Shown: piece by piece, positions 4,967 to 5,686 of the stretch
Layout: the number at the start of each line of letters is the position of its first letter
Numbering within the stretch: position 1 is the first letter of the stretch
Source of the DNA: Candidatus Omnitrophica bacterium CG02_land_8_20_14_3_00__42_8
GTDB lineage: Bacteria; Omnitrophota; Gorgyraeia; Gorgyraeales; Gorgyraeaceae
Length of the DNA: 5,686 nucleotides
NCBI GenBank assembly: GCA_002780805.1
Contig: PEUD01000112.1
Span: forward strand, 6,077-11,762
Reading direction: 5' to 3'
Program-made: the position numbers and the translations under genes
The notes under the pieces: model-generated
What the model saw: the letters and a program-made list of their open reading frames with translations, nothing else
Databases searched by the model: none
What the model was told of the DNA's origin: nothing

Positions 4967-5686
4967 TTTCCATAAAGTGGCTATTGTAGGCAGGCCCAAC
5001 GTGGGCAAATCCACGCTTTTCAACAGGATCCTGCAAAAACGCAAGGCTATAGTGGAGGAATTCGGCCCTACTACACGCGACAGGATAACGGCTATTGTTA
5101 AATGGTCTGGAAAAACCTTTGAATTAATTGATACCCCTGGCCTTAATCCTGCAGGGGGCGGTCGCGACCGCCCCCTGCAAAGAATTATCGAAAAACAAAT
5201 AATGTTTGCGGTAAAAGAGGCTGATCAGCTTATTTTTGTGTGCGATGCTATTTCCGGGATTTTGCAAATGGATTATAAAATATGCGATATGCTCAGAAAA
5301 GCGGATAAAAATATTATATTAGCTGTAAATAAGGTAGATAGCGGGAATTTAATGCAAAATATGTCTAATTTTTACAGTTTAGGTTTTGGCGAACCAATAA
5401 GCATCTCCAGTCTGCACGGCCTTGGGATAGGAGATCTTTTAGATAAAGTCGCACATAATATTGTTCGAGCGAATAACCTGTCCGACTCCGTGAGTCGCCG
5501 AAGGCGACTCACGGAGTCGGACAGGTCCAGAGAACCTATAAAGCTCGCTATTATCGGCAAGCCCAATGTAGGAAAATCCTCTTTTGTTAATGGTATCTTA
5601 GGAGAAGAAAGGATCGCTGTCTGTGATATCCCGGGCACTACAAGAGATTCCATAGACACATATTTTGAAAAAGACAGAAAATCTTT
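4947..5686 (+). CDS. der: Ribosome-assembly GTPase Der/EngA (3' truncated by window edge)
   Basis: Double-domain GTPase needed for 50S ribosomal subunit maturation; cytoplasmic. 246 residues are visible of a usual 435-490. The first G domain has G1 GRPNVGKS (15-22), G2 GPTTRDR (Thr42/43), G3 DTPG (62-65), G4 NKVD (128-131) and G5 near SS (154-155). The second has G1 GKPNVGKS (204-211) and PGTTRD (229-234); then the window ends. Two tandem G domains identify Der rather than Era or MnmE. The start ATG 4947 lies inside the pgsA end, suggesting translational coupling; a GTG at 4977 just after the pgsA stop is an alternative. Two perfect palindromes are embedded without breaking the frame: 5150-5179 encodes residues 69-78 (AGGGRDRPLQ) right after the G3 motif, and 5477-5525 encodes residues 178-193, a basic stretch with four Arg in a row, in the inter-domain linker. 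Confidence 0.95.
   Translation, partial: MKPTKYNFHKVAIVGRPNVGKSTLFNRILQKRKAIVEEFGPTTRDRITAIVKWSGKTFELIDTPGLNPAGGGRDRPLQRIIEKQIMFAVKEADQLIFVCDAISGILQMDYKICDMLRKADKNIILAVNKVDSGNLMQNMSNFYSLGFGEPISISSLHGLGIGDLLDKVAHNIVRANNLSDSVSRRRRLTESDRSREPIKLAIIGKPNVGKSSFVNGILGEERIAVCDIPGTTRDSIDTYFEKDRKS
5150..5179 (+). repeat. 30-bp perfect palindrome inside der (first G domain)
   Basis: TGCAGGGGGCGGTCG is followed directly by its exact complement, with no spacer. It spans the last base of the Pro68 codon to the Gln78 codon and is GC-rich compared with the AT-rich sequence around it. It falls in the variable loop after the G3 motif (switch II region). Its arm matches the acsC palindrome arm at 9 of 14 positions, with mostly transitions between them. 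Confidence 0.93.
5457..5471 (+). repeat. 15-nt intergenic repeat motif within der
   Basis: AATATTGTTCGAGCG is the exact reverse complement of 2845-2859 in the acsB-acsC repeat and matches the reverse complement of 4380-4394 with one difference. Here it is coding sequence at the end of the first G domain, 5 nt before the 49-bp hairpin. Confidence 0.85.
5477..5525 (+). repeat. 49-bp perfect hairpin inside the der linker
   Basis: Arms of 23 nt (5477-5499 and 5503-5525) are exact inverted complements separated by the triplet GAA. The frame stays open and encodes Leu178 to Arg193 (LSDSVSRRRRLTESDR) between the two G domains. It is the longest perfect inverted repeat noticed in the window and lies beside the 15-nt shared motif. 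Confidence 0.95.

Noticed and set aside
5477..5525. Frameshift or pseudogene in der caused by the palindromes
   Set aside because: Translation stays open from 4947 to the window end, and both G domains are intact on either side, so the gene looks functional.

Overview
This 5.7 kb window appears to come from an anaerobic bacterium that carries the Wood-Ljungdahl (reductive acetyl-CoA) pathway. The lineage is not identifiable with certainty. Moderate GC, an acetogen-type full-length acetyl-CoA synthase and many short palindromic repeats would fit an uncultured lineage such as Omnitrophota, but that placement is a low-confidence inference.

Layout, all genes on the + strand. Positions 1-443 hold the 3' half of a MetF-type methylenetetrahydrofolate reductase. 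After 11 nt comes complete acsB (455-2635), the acetyl-CoA synthase subunit with every cluster A ligand. A 285-nt gap (2636-2920) contains no credible gene. It is packed with inverted repeats that can fold into two large structured domains, the second ending just before the ribosome binding site of acsC. acsC (2921-4276) is the large subunit of the corrinoid iron-sulfur protein. A second repeat-rich gap (4277-4405) precedes pgsA (4406-4966), a CDP-alcohol phosphatidyltransferase. der/engA, the double GTPase of ribosome assembly, overlaps the end of pgsA by 20 nt and runs off the window.

How the genes work together. MetF makes methyl-tetrahydrofolate. The corrinoid protein carries the methyl group on cobalt to AcsB, and AcsB joins it to CO and CoA to give acetyl-CoA. 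The small corrinoid protein subunit (acsD), the methyltransferase (acsE) and the CO dehydrogenase (acsA) are not in view. pgsA and der are housekeeping genes (phospholipid synthesis, ribosome biogenesis) and mark the downstream edge of the pathway block.

The most unusual signal is the palindromic DNA. Perfect palindromes of 29, 30 and 49 bp lie inside the reading frames of acsC and der (twice) without breaking them, always in loops or linkers. The 29- and 30-bp elements look like diverged members of one family whose arms changed together. A 15-nt motif from the intergenic repeats also recurs next to the 49-bp hairpin inside der. This resembles the protein-coding palindromic elements known from Rickettsia, though in an apparently unrelated genome.
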